A stretch of DNA of 64,000 bases from Diprion similis. Taxonomy: Eukaryota > Arthropoda > Insecta > Hymenoptera > Diprionidae. Position numbers and translations under genes: made by a program. Under the pieces are notes generated by a model. That model worked only from the letters and a program-made list of their open reading frames with translations. It did not search any database and was not told where the DNA came from. The stretch spans positions 14,494,501 through 14,558,500 of the forward strand of contig NC_060107.1 in NCBI RefSeq assembly GCF_021155765.1, in the 5' to 3' direction. How positions within the stretch are numbered: position 1 is the first letter of the stretch; every line of letters starts with the position of its first letter. Below, piece after piece: positions 1 through 13,303 of the stretch.

Positions 1-3000
1 ATCTGACTTGAATACTTTCAATAACATTAGTTGGAAAAAAGCTATCGCTCTTATTATATTTGTAAAAAAAAAAAAATGAGGAAATTTTTCGCTAATAGAT
101 TACCCAATGATTCTTTACTGTAATGTTATCGTTTTATTTAGTTGAATTGAGGTTTCAAAGATCTATGGAGTCAGATTCAAACATGTGAAATTTGAGTTGT
201 CCACATTTAAATTCAAATTCAAATTTAACGGAAATCACTGTCTAACAAACGAAGTAGAATTCTTATCCATGGTCAAATTTGTATTATTTAAATTTTTAAA
301 TATCATTATGACAGGCATATTACATGAAATATAGGATGATATGGAATTGACATAAAAAAATTCTTTAAGCTACGAAAAAGTTTAAAAAATTTATTAAATA
401 CTAATCCTTATAACTGAGGTTATGTTACGTATTTAATCTGTACAATATAAATTTGGTTTGAATGATTTGAAGATCATAACTGTGAAAAATTCATTATTAA
501 TTTATTCTAGAAAGTACTGCTTAAAGATTTATTCATCACAATCGTCAAAAACAAAACGATTCTCATTCTCCGACAGATCGATAAACGGACGATAAGTTTC
601 TAAATTAAACAAGTATCGAATTATCTGGGTCAACATGGTTCTAATCAATAATTGGAGTGGAGAAATAAAACAAGGCTGTAGTAGAATTTTAAACGGAGAA
701 CAAAAATTTGTTTGGAAAACATTGACATTTGCACATACATACTTTCTAGAGAAAAAAAAATGGAACTTACAGCCTTTTTTAATTCTCCTCTCCAACTAAG
801 AAAAGTATATAAATTATTCACCAAAATAATCTAAAAGTTTGAATAAAAATAGGCTGTGTAATCCAATTGGGGTTGCTGATATGCTAATAAACATTATTTG
901 TTTACCTATTATTGTGTATATAATTCAAATGATAAATTATTTATCGTTGCGAGAAGATGTTTTGAGGTTTCGAGTCAAATAGTTGTTATTAAAAATTGTC
1001 TCCTGCAATGACTGTCGTTCTCATTGTTTCCGTTGTTATTATCATTTAACATTCAAAAACGCCAAGGAATACGTGCAAGCTATAGAGCGTTTGAAGTTGA
1101 AACGCCTACCTTATTGTACGGTGACGCCAGTTATCCTGAAAACACTATAGGAAATCCTAAAAATACAACTATAAAGAACAAAACTCAAATACCATGAAAC
1201 GCGCTCTATAAATTAATTCCTAATGGTAAAGCAGAACAATAAATATATTTTTGCTATTACGCCTAGCATAATGTGACAAACTCGGTTACGGTGCTGATCA
1301 TACGTTTAGATCCATTGATGAAATTCAGGTCACTTAACATGATTGAAATATTAAAACACTCGCAGACTATCGACGAAAAAACGAAAGATACCCTAAATGA
1401 AGATGAAAAAAATGACAAAAAAAACTACGGAAAACAATATTGAAAAAGTTATCACTGATTGAACCGATTAGTTAATATAATTCAGCAACGAATGAGACGC
1501 GTATCGATGTGGAAACGTCAGCAGATCACGATTCTCGGGCGGACTCAACCGAACCAAACGCTGCCGAGTCGTGCGTAGCCTCCGTCTGCCTCGATCGTCT
1601 TGCACCAGGGACGGCACAATATCGGCGGTGCCAAAACTACGAAAGATTCGGAAAACTAAGGATTTTCAATTCACGAAGTAACACGAAACAAGCTTCGACT
1701 TCTAGCTACACACTTTAGGAACAGATCACGATTATTGGCATATCAATTGTTCGTTCGAGAATCATTAGGTGTAATAGAAGTCTCCTTTACTTTACTAAAT
1801 TTTTTTTCAACTTTCACTCAGCGTACATGCATATAATTACATATTTTCAACCGATTATGATAAAACGGGTCAAATTCAAGCTTGAGGTTATCATTTAGGG
1901 TAAAGGTCTGCCGGTATTCGTGTAGTCGTGTTCGTGGTAGGTGAACAATTTTTATGAAAATGGCTCTCTTCTCTCGATTTAAACTTTCTCCGGCGGGTAC
2001 AGAAGTCGTTGATTCTTTCCTGAACGCACCGGCGCGGCCGAGTTTCGAATTCCAACAACTTCTTACGCGTGTTGCGCTCGACTCCAGCAGCGCCGACTTC
2101 AGAGGCTTCAGACCGGGTGGAGTAAGCACTGTTTAAAAATCGAATGCAGGTATCGTCGCAAGTGTATACGTACCTGCATACAATCATAACCTTGGCTCCA
2201 GCGTAATTATAATAATTACGCAAGGCGCGTTCTATAACGGTGGAACAATTGACTGTCGCATTCAAGAATCGGAGGTAGTTGTATACATACCGTAGATCAG
2301 ATCTACAGTCCAGTCGATCTATATGAGGAGGGTATATTGATCAAGCCGTAGCGTCACGTGGGCATTGCAACGACCTTACAGAACGTATAGTGTTAAGGCG
2401 CTCCCTGGTTGATCGCGGCATTCCCTCGCATAACGGTCACTGACGTACGTATCAAAAGCTTCCGAGTGCCGGTAGGAAAATTCATTTCGAGAACATTCTT
2501 GGAAAATCTTTTACCGTTACAAAGGGACGGAGGTTCCCTCGTACGCAGTTAAATATTCAAAATTATCAGCGTCCCACAGGACTGTAGGGTAACGATAATT
2601 TTTTAAGAAAGTAATAGATTCTGTTTCATGGCGGGCAATTTTCGATACTTTTCTTCCCACTCAGCTAGCAACTTAAGGTACAAATAAGGTGAGGCGCTCA
2701 CGGATAAAAAAGAGGATATTCATTGTCATTGAATGTAGGCAACTAGCATTTAAATCCATTAGCTAGACAATGCCGTCGCAATTCCTAAATCGTCGAAGTC
2801 ACTGCTTTACGGTGACTTGAATGCCGAATGATAAACAAGCCGAGCATATGTGGTGAAAGATAATATTCTTCATTTTTAATCTACGTAGATAAGGTAACAT
2901 TCAAGTGGCATTCAAAATACGAATGTTCTACCATTCAAATATTCGAACGTTTGAACTGTCAATTGTTATGGACGATTGTTACAAAATGCTGTAATATTAC

Positions 3001-6000
3001 TAATGTGCTTTGTTTTTGCAATCAAAATCCGTGTTCTTCGGTCACTGCAGCTGCACTGACGATCAACTGTCTTGGTGTTAGAGTACAATGGCGCGATTAG
3101 AGTTTCTAACCGCGATGGTCACTGTGAAACGCTGCAGTCACGTGGCATTGAAATGCGGACGTACGTACTTAGAGAGTCCTTTCAGACTCGTACGAGTATT
3201 GACTCAGCTAGTATCAAGCCACATACGGCTCCTTTCTACAAACTGACTTGACACTGTTGAAAGTATCGAGACACATGACACACATACCGAAGCAGCACGG
3301 TTTTTATTAAGTTCTTGCACTTGATCAGTATTTCCATCTTCGATTAACAATAAGACAAATTCTTCTATTTCGAGAAGTTTTCCGACTGAACTGTATGGAT
3401 GACACACTTAAATGCAAAAATTGAAGCTCTCTGTACTCCATGGCTGTTCAAATAAAAAATTAGCTGGGACGCCATTTGATCGGTGAAAATCTCAAGTTGA
3501 CCTACCGCTGAATTAATTAATCCAAAATATTAGCACGGGCGGATGAAACGCTATTTCCACCGCTATTGATTTAATCTACATGTGTACTCCCATGTAATGC
3601 GATGTAAGATCACACATGCACGAATGAATGAAAACTTATTTTATTTCGTACTGCATAAATATTTTATGCGGAATCATATTATAAAAAAAGAAACCGGTTC
3701 AATGTGTTGGCCGGAAAACTGTTCATAACGTAGACTAGCTGTTTTGATCATTTTTTTCTCCTTTTACTATTTATACTCTGTTTTGCAATAAAAACTTGAA
3801 TTCGAAATCATTCGACTAATATATTGAGTGTACTTCGATTACCAATTTGACTAGCAATAAGACATGTTGAATTGCAAATAACTAACACAAGAAATTATCA
3901 CCTAATCAAACATTGCGTAAATATTAATTCACATGTAACCCATGCCAGTTTTCTGCTTTAGTTTCTACTTAAAAAAAAATTTCAATCGATCCGAATCGAT
4001 ATCGGCTCCCATTTATAGTTATATCGCATAGACAACTGGAATGTTCAAATATTCAAACATAGCGTAACGTTTCCGGTGAAGTAGATCTCGACAGGCATCA
4101 CATAAAATAGACATAAAAATACACCGGAACGAGCGGCGAAGGGGGGGGGGGGTCACGAATAGGAAAATGCATTACGCAATTAAATGGCCCGACTGCAGTG
4201 CAGATGAAACCCCCGAGACGGCTTTTTAGTGTCCTGCGACGACGGCGCACGCGCACACGCGCCAACCAATCAGTGTGCGCGACACTTAGCAGCGGCTACT
4301 GGTAGGTAATGCACAGTCGCTAAACCAGGATTCAAATCTGTCGTACGCAACCACTAACCGTGGGCAGGTGATGTAGGCGCAGCTAGCATCACTCGTAACC
4401 AAATACGTCTTCACTCTTCGCGGCTTTATCAAGTTACATACGCAGATGAACGCAAAGCCACACCTATCCACGTTATGTGGAGGAAAATTGTGTAAAACAT
4501 CAATAGCAATTATGATAAATATGTTAAACTAACTGAGTCACGTTACAGGTGTTTAGGACAATTTGAAATATTCTTTCTTGAATTACAGGTTTTTTCCTTT
4601 CATTTTCGTACAATGGAATAATTATTTACTCGCGAAGTAATGAATATACCGAATGACCCTGTGAAGAATTTTTAACACCAGACACAAATTTATTATAACT
4701 CTTTATGACAAAATAGGTAATCTCATAACAAAGAAAACAATCTCTATATTTGACCTAATTTGTTATTCCTAGAATTGATCACTCAAATTCGAATGATCAG
4801 AGAGATGAAACGCATTGGATTTATAGAACGTCGAATATTGGGAAACGATTTTTAGGTCGAGAAAAAAACCGCCTTGGTTTTTGAGGTCTCGTACCGGATG
4901 TATCAATAACCCCTCACGTACAACAAATAACTTAGGGCGTCCGCCGGTTGATTTTGTTCGTTGGGAGTAGGTCAGTAGCACGCAATTGCGCGTGCGCGTG
5001 AAATCAGAGGTCAATGAGCTGCAAGCGCATCTCGACGGAAACGTAGGTGCGAGCTTGTACATACATACGTACTTGTCGTCGACAAGTAAAAAAAATGAGT
5101 AGATGACTACCCCTCTGACCGCAGTTTTTTACGGACATTGGACGGTCAGATTGGGGATCACTGGGATCGCTGACTTGTTGGACACCGGTTATAAAAATCT
5201 GTTATGCCATCGTGTAAAATCGAGCGCATTCTGTCTCAGATCCTTTCTTTTTACATTTATTTTTTGAGCAAACGTTTTATTTAAACAAATATGTTAACCT
5301 GTCGCCAAGTAATGTATAGCTCTACAAATAATCTTTCGCGAAACTGCTAAATGATCGAGGGAGTGTATTTCCGAGATGTTTTGGTGCGCCGAAGACGATA
5401 GCGTTACCCGTTTTTTTCTGTCCCGTCGGGATTTCGAGATATTTCAACAAAAAAAAAAAAATACCATTCTAGACGAAAATTGCACTTTTTGACTCGTATT
5501 ATTTCCGAAACCGTTCCGCAAAGTACGGTGAAAAAAATTTTAATTTAAATTACCTTGGATGAAACGTTTAAAATAGAGAAAAATACGGAGATCTTGACGA
5601 ACGTGAAAAACATAAAATTTGCGGCTAAAACATATTTTTTTCATGGATATTTGCAGGCGGGATAAAATTCTTTTAACAATCGTAAGTCATTCCATAGATC
5701 ATAACATATAACATAAATCTTTTTCATCGTACTTTATGAATTGATTTAGGGGATAATACGAGTCAAAAAATGCAATTTTCGATCCAAATATCTCGAGATC
5801 TTGACGTGATGAAAACAAACGGGCAACACCATCGTATTGAGCGCGCCAAAGTACGTCGGATATACCCTAATTCATTCATTGAACGGTCTCTCAAAGAAAT
5901 TGAGCAAGGCTGTATAATTGATTATAATTTAGTCAGCCAGAATGGTCTGTACTTATTATCGGCGGTTCCTGTTGCAGCTGTTAGTTCGACATTCGTAGTC

Positions 6001-6522
6001 TAATTTCAGAAAAGCTTCTGGACTGAGCGTTGCAGTTGACGAGATGTTAATAATGATGAAGAACAACGATCTTGCCGATCGCTAACACTTTTTCAAATCA
6101 ACTTTATTACCTTCTGCACAATTTCTGTGGCACATTATCGAAATTCAGGAGCACTTAGTAATTTCGTTCTATCAATTTCACTGATATTTGCAAACGTTAA
6201 TCACAAAATATTTAGAGTTTTACATCGACTTATGTTTACGCGATCGCTCATTGTTGTGATTTTTAAACGGAGTTGTCGATTAATGGACAACGGTCGTTAT
6301 AGCAACTCTTTACTATCGCAACAGTGGCGTTTGAAATTGTTGAGAATCGATAATTAGACCATGTTGATCGTGCGTATTGAAAATTTGTTACCAATTTTTG
6401 CTATCCGTTTTTCGATCTGTTTTTCGATCTGTTATATACTTTCGATTTTTAACAGACAAGATTCGTAATTTTACGGTGACAAATAAATTAAAATATAGAA
6501 AGTTTTTTTTTCATTCACTCAC
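1..6522. other. Stretch without a secure exon; likely long intron of the jitterbug-like filamin gene
   Basis: The last filamin exon in the window ends at a good minus-strand donor at 6522-6521, in mid-domain, so the gene must continue to the left. No exon resembling a filamin repeat is visible on the minus strand from 1 to 6500. The stretch is mostly AT-rich. It has more GC-rich islands near 1500-1650, 1950-2130, 2340-2480 and 4100-4480. The last contains CCAAT-like sequence and a run of 12 G at 4141-4152. These islands could be alternative promoters or unrelated loci, but nothing in the sequence decides this. A foldback element is listed separately. Confidence 0.5.
5358..5868. mobile_element. 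Foldback-type element with long imperfect inverted repeats
   Basis: The left arm (about 5358-5530) and right arm (about 5705-5868) are reverse complements of each other over roughly 150 bases with mismatches. The clearest match is around 5479-5508 and 5752-5782, both containing the reverse-complementary motif TTTTTGACTCGTATTAT. The ends carry GGGAGTGTATTTCCG and its near-complement CGGATATACCC. The loop of about 170 bases has no convincing ORF. Part of the loop, the motif TACCTTGGATGAAAC, recurs near 12473. I infer a non-autonomous DNA element; no target-site duplication is clear. Confidence 0.6.
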
Positions 6523-9500
6523 CAGGTACTGTTTCACCGTTGAACGTCATTTCTACCAAGTGTGTAACAGATTCGTGGGGCACAAACGAAGCTAAGAACC
6601 TTTGATTGCCAAGCGCTCTCACAAAGCTGGTAACATGGCCACCGTTCACAAGTATTTCCAGATTTCCAGAACCAGCTGTAGCTCCATTTACTAAAATAAA
6701 AAATCAACCAATTACAAGTTGTTGTCGAACAAACATTGAAAGCTGTGTTCGATTTGATCGTGAGCTTGCGCGATCCGTAAAAATTTAAATCATGGAAGCT
6801 TAAAGCGATGAATTATAACAATGTAAATATTCACCGAAAATTTTAAACTTACTTTCGAACTCAACTGGCTGATCTACAACTCCGTTCGGAATATTTCCAA
6901 CTTGAATGGCTCTTGCATTGTATGCTTGAGACCTAAATGAAAACGAACATTTAGTTACCTCAAAAACAGAAGAATGATTTTTAATGTGTATAATAAATAT
7001 CTAAGTTCGAATTCAGGTACCTAAAGGGAGAACCATTGAGATGGTGTCCGTTTACAAGCACCTCTATGATGTGTTCACCCACTTCCTCGGCAATGATTGT
7101 GAAAATTTGTCCACGAAGCACTGACTTCTGTACCGGCAACTCTTTGCCGTGTGGATCTGTGGGATGAAACAAGAAATTGAGCCGAAGTCAATGAGAAATC
7201 ATAACGATTCAAAAAACCGCGAACAATCAATTCTTACCGATGACGCGAACTGTTGCTTTACTAGCATCGATGCTCGAGTCCAGAGCGAAAGAGGTCGGCC
7301 TGTGAACCGGCAAAATACTGAGGGCATCACCAGTGACCAATTTGTCTTTCCTAGTCGGTCTGAAGGCGGAGCCACTCTTTCCCACAAGACGTTCGTGAGT
7401 TGCATCGGTGGTGTCGGTGCCTTGGTAACCATTGTAATCTCTATTTTTGAGAATCCCATGTGTTTGCTGGCTTCCATTCGAACCACCATTGTATTTGAGT
7501 GATGAGTTGTACTCGGATGTTTGTATGTTTTGCTGCTGAGTGATGCGGTGGTTCACAGAATGCTTCGGGCTTTGTGATACATTTGTGGTACTGTAATTAT
7601 TCTTAGTTCTATAATTGTTGGTGCTGTTGTTGCTCGTGAACCTCGAACTGGTCACTGTGTGCTCATTCGCTGATGAATTGTTTGCCAAGTTGGCCAAAGA
7701 CTCAAGGCTACCGTACGAAAGTAACGATTTTGTTTTGGCTATCGCATCCCACGAGTCACGTCGAGATGTTCCACCCACCATTGATGAAACTAAACAAAAA
7801 AAATGCCAAAACGATAGGTTTTCAAACTTGAAGCTATAGCCAATCAAGTCTCACCTCGAACATTACTCGTCGTATCTACAACACCGTTGTCCACAGATTC
7901 TCTCCGGTTGCCATAAATTTCTCTGTCGTTCCTCGGACTCAAGCTCCGATTACCGGGGCTTTGGGTTGCATTTCTGAAGGTCATGGGACTGACATTAGGC
8001 GACACCGACCGGTTGAGAGAAGTGGACTGATAGATCTCCTTGGACTCTTTGATAACCGAGGGGCTGTGCAAATTCCGTGCCGTAGTATTTCGACTAGCTG
8101 GCTTCGGGGATCGAGATCGATTTAAAGAACCAAAGGAGAACACGTCTTTCGACTCTTTGGGACTCTGGGAGTTCCGATTCACCGTCAAATTGAAATTGGG
8201 TGACCGGGATCGATTGATTGAATTTGTTGAGTAAGCCTCTTTCACTTCTTTCAGCAAAGACGGGCTATGCAAATTTCGCAGGGTTGAATTTGGGCTCTGA
8301 TTTGCGGCGCTGTTTGTGTGATACATCGAACTGCTGCTTTCCTTCGTGAAATTTGACGAACTCTTGTACGTCGAAGATGCAGCATTACTGGAATCATTTT
8401 TCCCAAACAATGTGCCAAAGCCTTGTGTTGGGCTCGGGGAGTAATTCTTTTGCACAGGACTTGATCGTTCATTATTGATGCCAATTCCGTTCATCCTTCT
8501 CTCTAGTGAGGATATCTTCGTCTTCTCCAGACTCGACGTCGAGTCGTTTGAGCGTCTCGATCCTCTCTGCGTTCCAACTCGCAGACAAAACGGCGACCCT
8601 CTGACATCGGTGCCGTTGAAGTACACGTAAATCCGGTACTTACCAGCGTCTCGTGGAGTGAAAGTCACCCTATATTGCATCGGCTTGATCTCTTCAAGCC
8701 TGTATGCAACTGATTGCTTGTCGTGAACCACGTCGATTATGACGTCACCGAGCCCCCCTGTTCCCTGCGCATCGACGATAAACGAGAATTGCTGACCTGG
8801 CATCGCGCCCTCCATGTCGAGTAGCTGAAATTAAAGTTGTGTTCCAATTATGAAGAGGCCATATGTGTAATAATCCAAAGTCATCTTATTTACTTATCGT
8901 TAGCTAAGGCCCTCATACCTTGACACCGTTTGGATCAAAAACGAAGCATGTGAATGGTCCGCCTTGGATGTGATTACCCTTGTGAGTAATGGCAATACTC
9001 CATTCTCCAGTCTCATCTGGCTGAAACGTTGCCGTATGAACGCCGTCGTTTTCCTTCACTGGACAAGGCAGCGCTCGGCCAGTTGGAGACCAAGCAGTTA
9101 CGTCAATGCCATCATGACTAGTACCTTAAAACGTCGAACAATTGTGAATGTTGAATGATAGAACACCCGGGGAATGAATTATCAATATTTGCCACCGAGC
9201 AGAACAAACTCACCATAACTGTTCACCAGAACTTCTACTATTGAGCCAATTGCACAAGGGTCCATCCCTGGGGACTTGATTTTGGTCAAGGGAGGCAACA
9301 CTCTGAAGTAATATGGACATCCGTTGACCAACTCTCCGTCGTTGTAGACCATCAACTGATCGGAAGGAATTAGTTTAATCACAACATATGTGGATTAGTA
9401 ATCAAGAATATTCAGTGTGTTTAAACCATGGATTCAAGTTCAAACACTCTCTTCCACATTCTTATACCTTGTGCATTCCGACTTCAGTTGGAATGAAGGT

Positions 9501-11535
9501 CCCTTTTCCATGACCATTGTTCCATGTGAGTCTGCATTCCAACCTTCCACTGGGACTGATTATTTCACCCCGAACATCGCGCAGGTTAACTTCCTTTGAA
9601 AGCAACTCTAATCTAAAATGTGCCTGTAACGTATATTTTGAAATTGAAAAATCTTCACATTGTGTTCATACTGCAATCACATTTTCTTAACTCACGGGCT
9701 GTTGCACTCTGGCAGAGGTGCTATCGACGTGAACAGCAATTTGCTCGCTTGCTTGGGGACGTGGTTTTACCCATTGGAAGTAGGCGGCGTATGCCATTAC
9801 GCCTAAATGTTCGACATTCTGATCCATCATGTCCTTAGCCTTCAATATGGGCTCCACACCTATTTTTTTACCACCATCGATGCCTGTGTCAAAATAGTAA
9901 TAATAATTACAGTATGTTCCTTTGAATTTTGAGAATTGAACAAAATCAAGACTTTACCTTGCTGTAAATTGTGCTCCCAAGACTTTGGATCGGTATCAAG
10001 TCTATCATAAGTTGGTACGGGACCACCTAAATTCCTAACGATACTGCAAAGCGCTCGACCGTCGTTCCAGTCGGTCTATAGAAAGTGATTGATGAGTGAG
10101 CTTTCACAAATTGATGCATGTCAAAAGATAAAACCATGTTCAATGAATTTCTTACGGTGAAGTTCTTGACAGGAGCATGTGGTAGCTGAGAATTAACCCA
10201 TCTCAGGGTGGCATGAAATCCCGGAGAACCTTCCTTCATGAAATACGACAAATACGTCATTCCTGAGAGTTCGTCCAAATATGGAGAAGCGAGATATTCC
10301 GGCTCCAAAACCATTGGAATACCGAATTCACGTTTCGATATCTCCATCGCTTTTCGGCAGTTGTAGACACTAGTTAAAATTAAAAAAAATATGGTGCACT
10401 GCGTCGAGAGTTAAGACAAGTAGTTGAAATTAATAACAATTATCAAACATATTCAATGTGGGCTGATAATAATGAGTTTTTATAAAAATTGACTTACTTG
10501 TCATTGGGATCAAGTTGTCGCCAGTGAGGAAATAGTCCCGGCTTGCAGTAGTCCAACAACGCACTGAGATAGACTCCTGAATTCCAGTCAGTGGTAAAGT
10601 TGTTAACTCTACATTCTGGTAGTACTGCCTAAAAAGATCATGAGCTGTACAAAAGATTTCGAAAATATTGGAAGAGGCATTTCTGCGTGTAAAACATTAA
10701 ACATTGTTGGACTCGAGTCTTTGAACCTTGAACGATCGATTCAACAAATCATTTTCAATGTTGATACGAATATTTTATAATTGATTATGACATTATTATT
10801 ACACTCAGAATATGTAGGCATGTAATGTATACGAACCTTGAGCCAAGCCAGCATAAGTTTCCTAGGAGGGAACTTGGACTTTCCTATTTGGTACCTGACG
10901 ATAAGCGACCATATCAGACCCAGAATCAGCTTTAAATTTCCATTGACAATATCGACGTTGCCTAAAGCACAAACAAGAATTCAGTAGAATACACACAAAA
11001 TGTTGTCGTTAAGTTCAATCAGGGAAATCATTGAAAAGATGACATTCATCGCTACATCGTCATGCAGAGTACAAAGTCATACGAATCAACAATGAACAAT
11101 GGTCATGACCATAAACAAAGATGTGAGCACGGTTGGCTAGATCAAAACCTGATTACCGATGTTGACGAGTTTGACGCCATCAGCTTCTATGGCCTGCAAA
11201 GCAGTGGAAACGTTTTCTAGATGATGGTGCTGATTCGCTGGACGTGAGTTCCAGCGGGGAAGGCGTCTGTTGGTCAGGATTTCGACTAAAGCACAGAGGC
11301 GCGTCCCGTCCCTGAAGTCTTCAGCCAGGTCAACAACTTCTCCCTGGCTGTCAGTAGTCGCCGGATGATGCCGGAGGTGTTCGTTAACCCAATTTCTAAA
11401 GGTGTTTGCCTGTATTTCAACCCACAAATCCTCGTGGCCTTTGATTGCCATCCCTTTGGCTGCTGTTCCTTCTGCTGAACGAGCTACCAGACCTACCAGT
11501 TGTTCCGGTCGAAGATGCTCCATCGTTGAATGCAT
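6523..11535 (-). CDS. jbug: Jitterbug-like filamin, 5' part (14 coding exons), 3' end off the window
   Basis: This is an actin-binding, crosslinking filamin-family protein. The coding exons on the minus strand are 11535-11157, 10961-10837, 10628-10498, 10369-10156, 10075-9958, 9883-9696, 9623-9468, 9355-9214, 9124-8919, 8824-7855, 7789-7238, 7156-7021, 6932-6853 and 6690-6523. All phases fit and give 1188 residues so far. Residues about 30-375 hold three calponin-homology domains, with motifs such as FRNWVNEHL, FRDGTRLCALVEIL and LIWSLIVRYQIG. Filamin Ig-like repeats follow at about 385-640. A Ser/Asn-rich linker covers about 640-1060, and further repeats follow (AGSGNLEILVNGG, VEMTFNGETVPG). 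Three CH domains rather than two is the known layout of insect jitterbug, as opposed to cheerio. ATG 11535 follows an acceptor (GCTATAG); a second in-frame ATG is at 11523. A non-coding first exon must lie upstream. Confidence 0.9.
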
Positions 11536-12459
11536 ATTTTCTATAGCAACAACACATGCAAGGACATCTTAAAGTACATTCATTTATGCAAAATTCTACA
11601 TCTTTGACGTGTGAAATAACTTATAAAAATAAACGAAGCGAGTTTCTACTTTTCCATTCGAAGAAATGATCAAGTTCTCAGATAGTTTTATCAGTTATAC
11701 AACACTACAATAGTAAACTGCTTTTTACTGGTATACCTGCTTATACAACAATACGTTTCTTATGTGGCTTTTAAAATTTGCCAATATAGCAATATCCAGG
11801 AATTTCTCAAAATACGATGTAATTTTCGTTTGCAAACTTCTCCTCAACAACTTTACACGTTCCAAATACATGTTCGAGATATAATGATCGATCCTTTTTT
11901 CTTCCTACAACGGATACCGCTTCGTTGCTTGTTTTACCATCAGTACGACTCGCGGATATTTGTAACAAACATGCTGACGGCTTGATATTTACAACCCAAA
12001 TCTTTACTATGTTAGAATCTAAGAATTTAAGGCATTATGTTCCTAATTTTGATTCTTTAGTGGCAACTAAATACACTGATTACTATAGTTTATTGTATTG
12101 TAGTCATTGGGCTAGTCGTTGATACGAAATAAATTAATCAATGAATAAATTTTTGTCAAAAATTACACTTTAAGGAGCGATGAAAAAATTTTATGTCATG
12201 TATTATGACCTATAGAATGAAATGATATTTTTTTTAAATTCTATCACATCTGTAACTATCCACAAAAATGTATTTCAAGCCAAAAATTTAATATTTTTCA
12301 CATTTTTGTTCAACTCAAGTCACAGCTTAAGTGATATACTTTACCATATTCTTACAATAGCATGCATATCTATTGCAATAATACTGGGGGTTAAAAATTT
12401 TGGTTTCTTATGTCAAAGCATAACACTTTCTGTTATTTGAGTTGAATGAAAATACCTAC

Positions 12460-12580
12460 GACAGATTGGAACTACCTTGGATGAAACATTGATGAAAAAA
12501 AATTATTTATATCTTGTCTGACGTGAAAAATTCAAAATTTGCGTGTTAAAACTAGCTTTTACGTATTCATACATCGTATT
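12460..12580 (+). repeat. Dispersed fragment related to the foldback element loop
   Basis: This segment shares the sequence ACTACCTTGGATGAAAC (foldback copy ATTACCTTGGATGAAAC), followed by similarly spaced ATCTTG, ACGTGAAAAA and AAAATTTGCG motifs, with about 5545-5640 inside the foldback element. The similarity is on the same strand and imperfect. I infer a degraded dispersed relative. Confidence 0.45.
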
Positions 12581-13295
12581 CAGTGCACCAAAATAAGTCG
12601 CAAATACACCAACTCATTCATCTAGCATTGTTCGGAAAAAAATTTGCGGGCTTTTGTAATTTTTCCTATTACACACTATTATTACCGAAAGAGAACTGCA
12701 ATTGATAATAATAGAAATTAATTAGCAGCGCTGTTATTGCCCATAGCACAATCGAATAAGTAAATATAAATAAGTAAGTTTCGAAATATCAAAATTTTTA
12801 GGTCGAATTTTTTCAGTAAGCTACGATGCTTAATTTTTGTAATATCGAATCCCGGCATTCCGATTGAGTGTATCAGACCGTTTATAGTACTCGGTCTTGT
12901 CATTCCGCTCCTCATCTCCATACCAGGTGTACATTTTTCATGTGTGTTTCGACGAACACGTCGGTTACACGGATACACACAAATGGGCATCGGCAGGTTG
13001 GCGGTGATAATAGTATGTACACAATAAACTCAATATAGAAATGACTTAAGGCGGAAGATTAATTCGATACGCTGTATCTACGCATAATACGGATGAATAT
13101 GCATGATGCATCGTGAAACTTGACCATAATCACCTTGCGTATAATTATCACGACACTGCCGCACTCAATAACTAAATTCAACGCGTCGTTAGACCGCGGT
13201 AAGAGATATTTACAAGGGCTCGAACTAAAACAACAAATAAGCGGCAAAAGAAAACGCCATTTTTGGTCCTCCGGTCAGAAGTCACACCACATTAG

Positions 13296-13303
13296 TATAA
13301 ATA
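13296..13303 (+). promoter_or_regulatory. TATA-like box
   Basis: TATAAATA sits about 30 bases upstream of a GACAGTGTC segment that could act as an initiator. It is followed by a GC-richer stretch and a possible donor (GATTCAG then GTAGTT) near 13438. This arrangement would suit a short non-coding leader exon on the plus strand, perhaps for cyclin Y. It is inference only; TATA-like strings are common in AT-rich DNA. Confidence 0.2.

Noticed and set aside
529-795. Minus-strand ORF ending FVFDDCDE with an AATAAA overlapping and following the stop; could be a terminal exon
   Set aside because: The last 36 residues look mildly protein-like and an acceptor (TTGATTAG) exists near 640, but no family, upstream exon or conservation can be shown.
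1509-1718. Plus-strand 69-residue ORF in a GC-rich island
   Set aside because: No family resemblance and no splice context; GC-rich promoter-like DNA gives such ORFs by chance.
3204-3407. Minus-strand ORF with EIEEFVLLLIEDGNTDQVQEL, protein-like in composition
   Set aside because: Short, bounded by poor splice signals and unlike filamin; may be a decayed gene or transposon remnant, not supportable.
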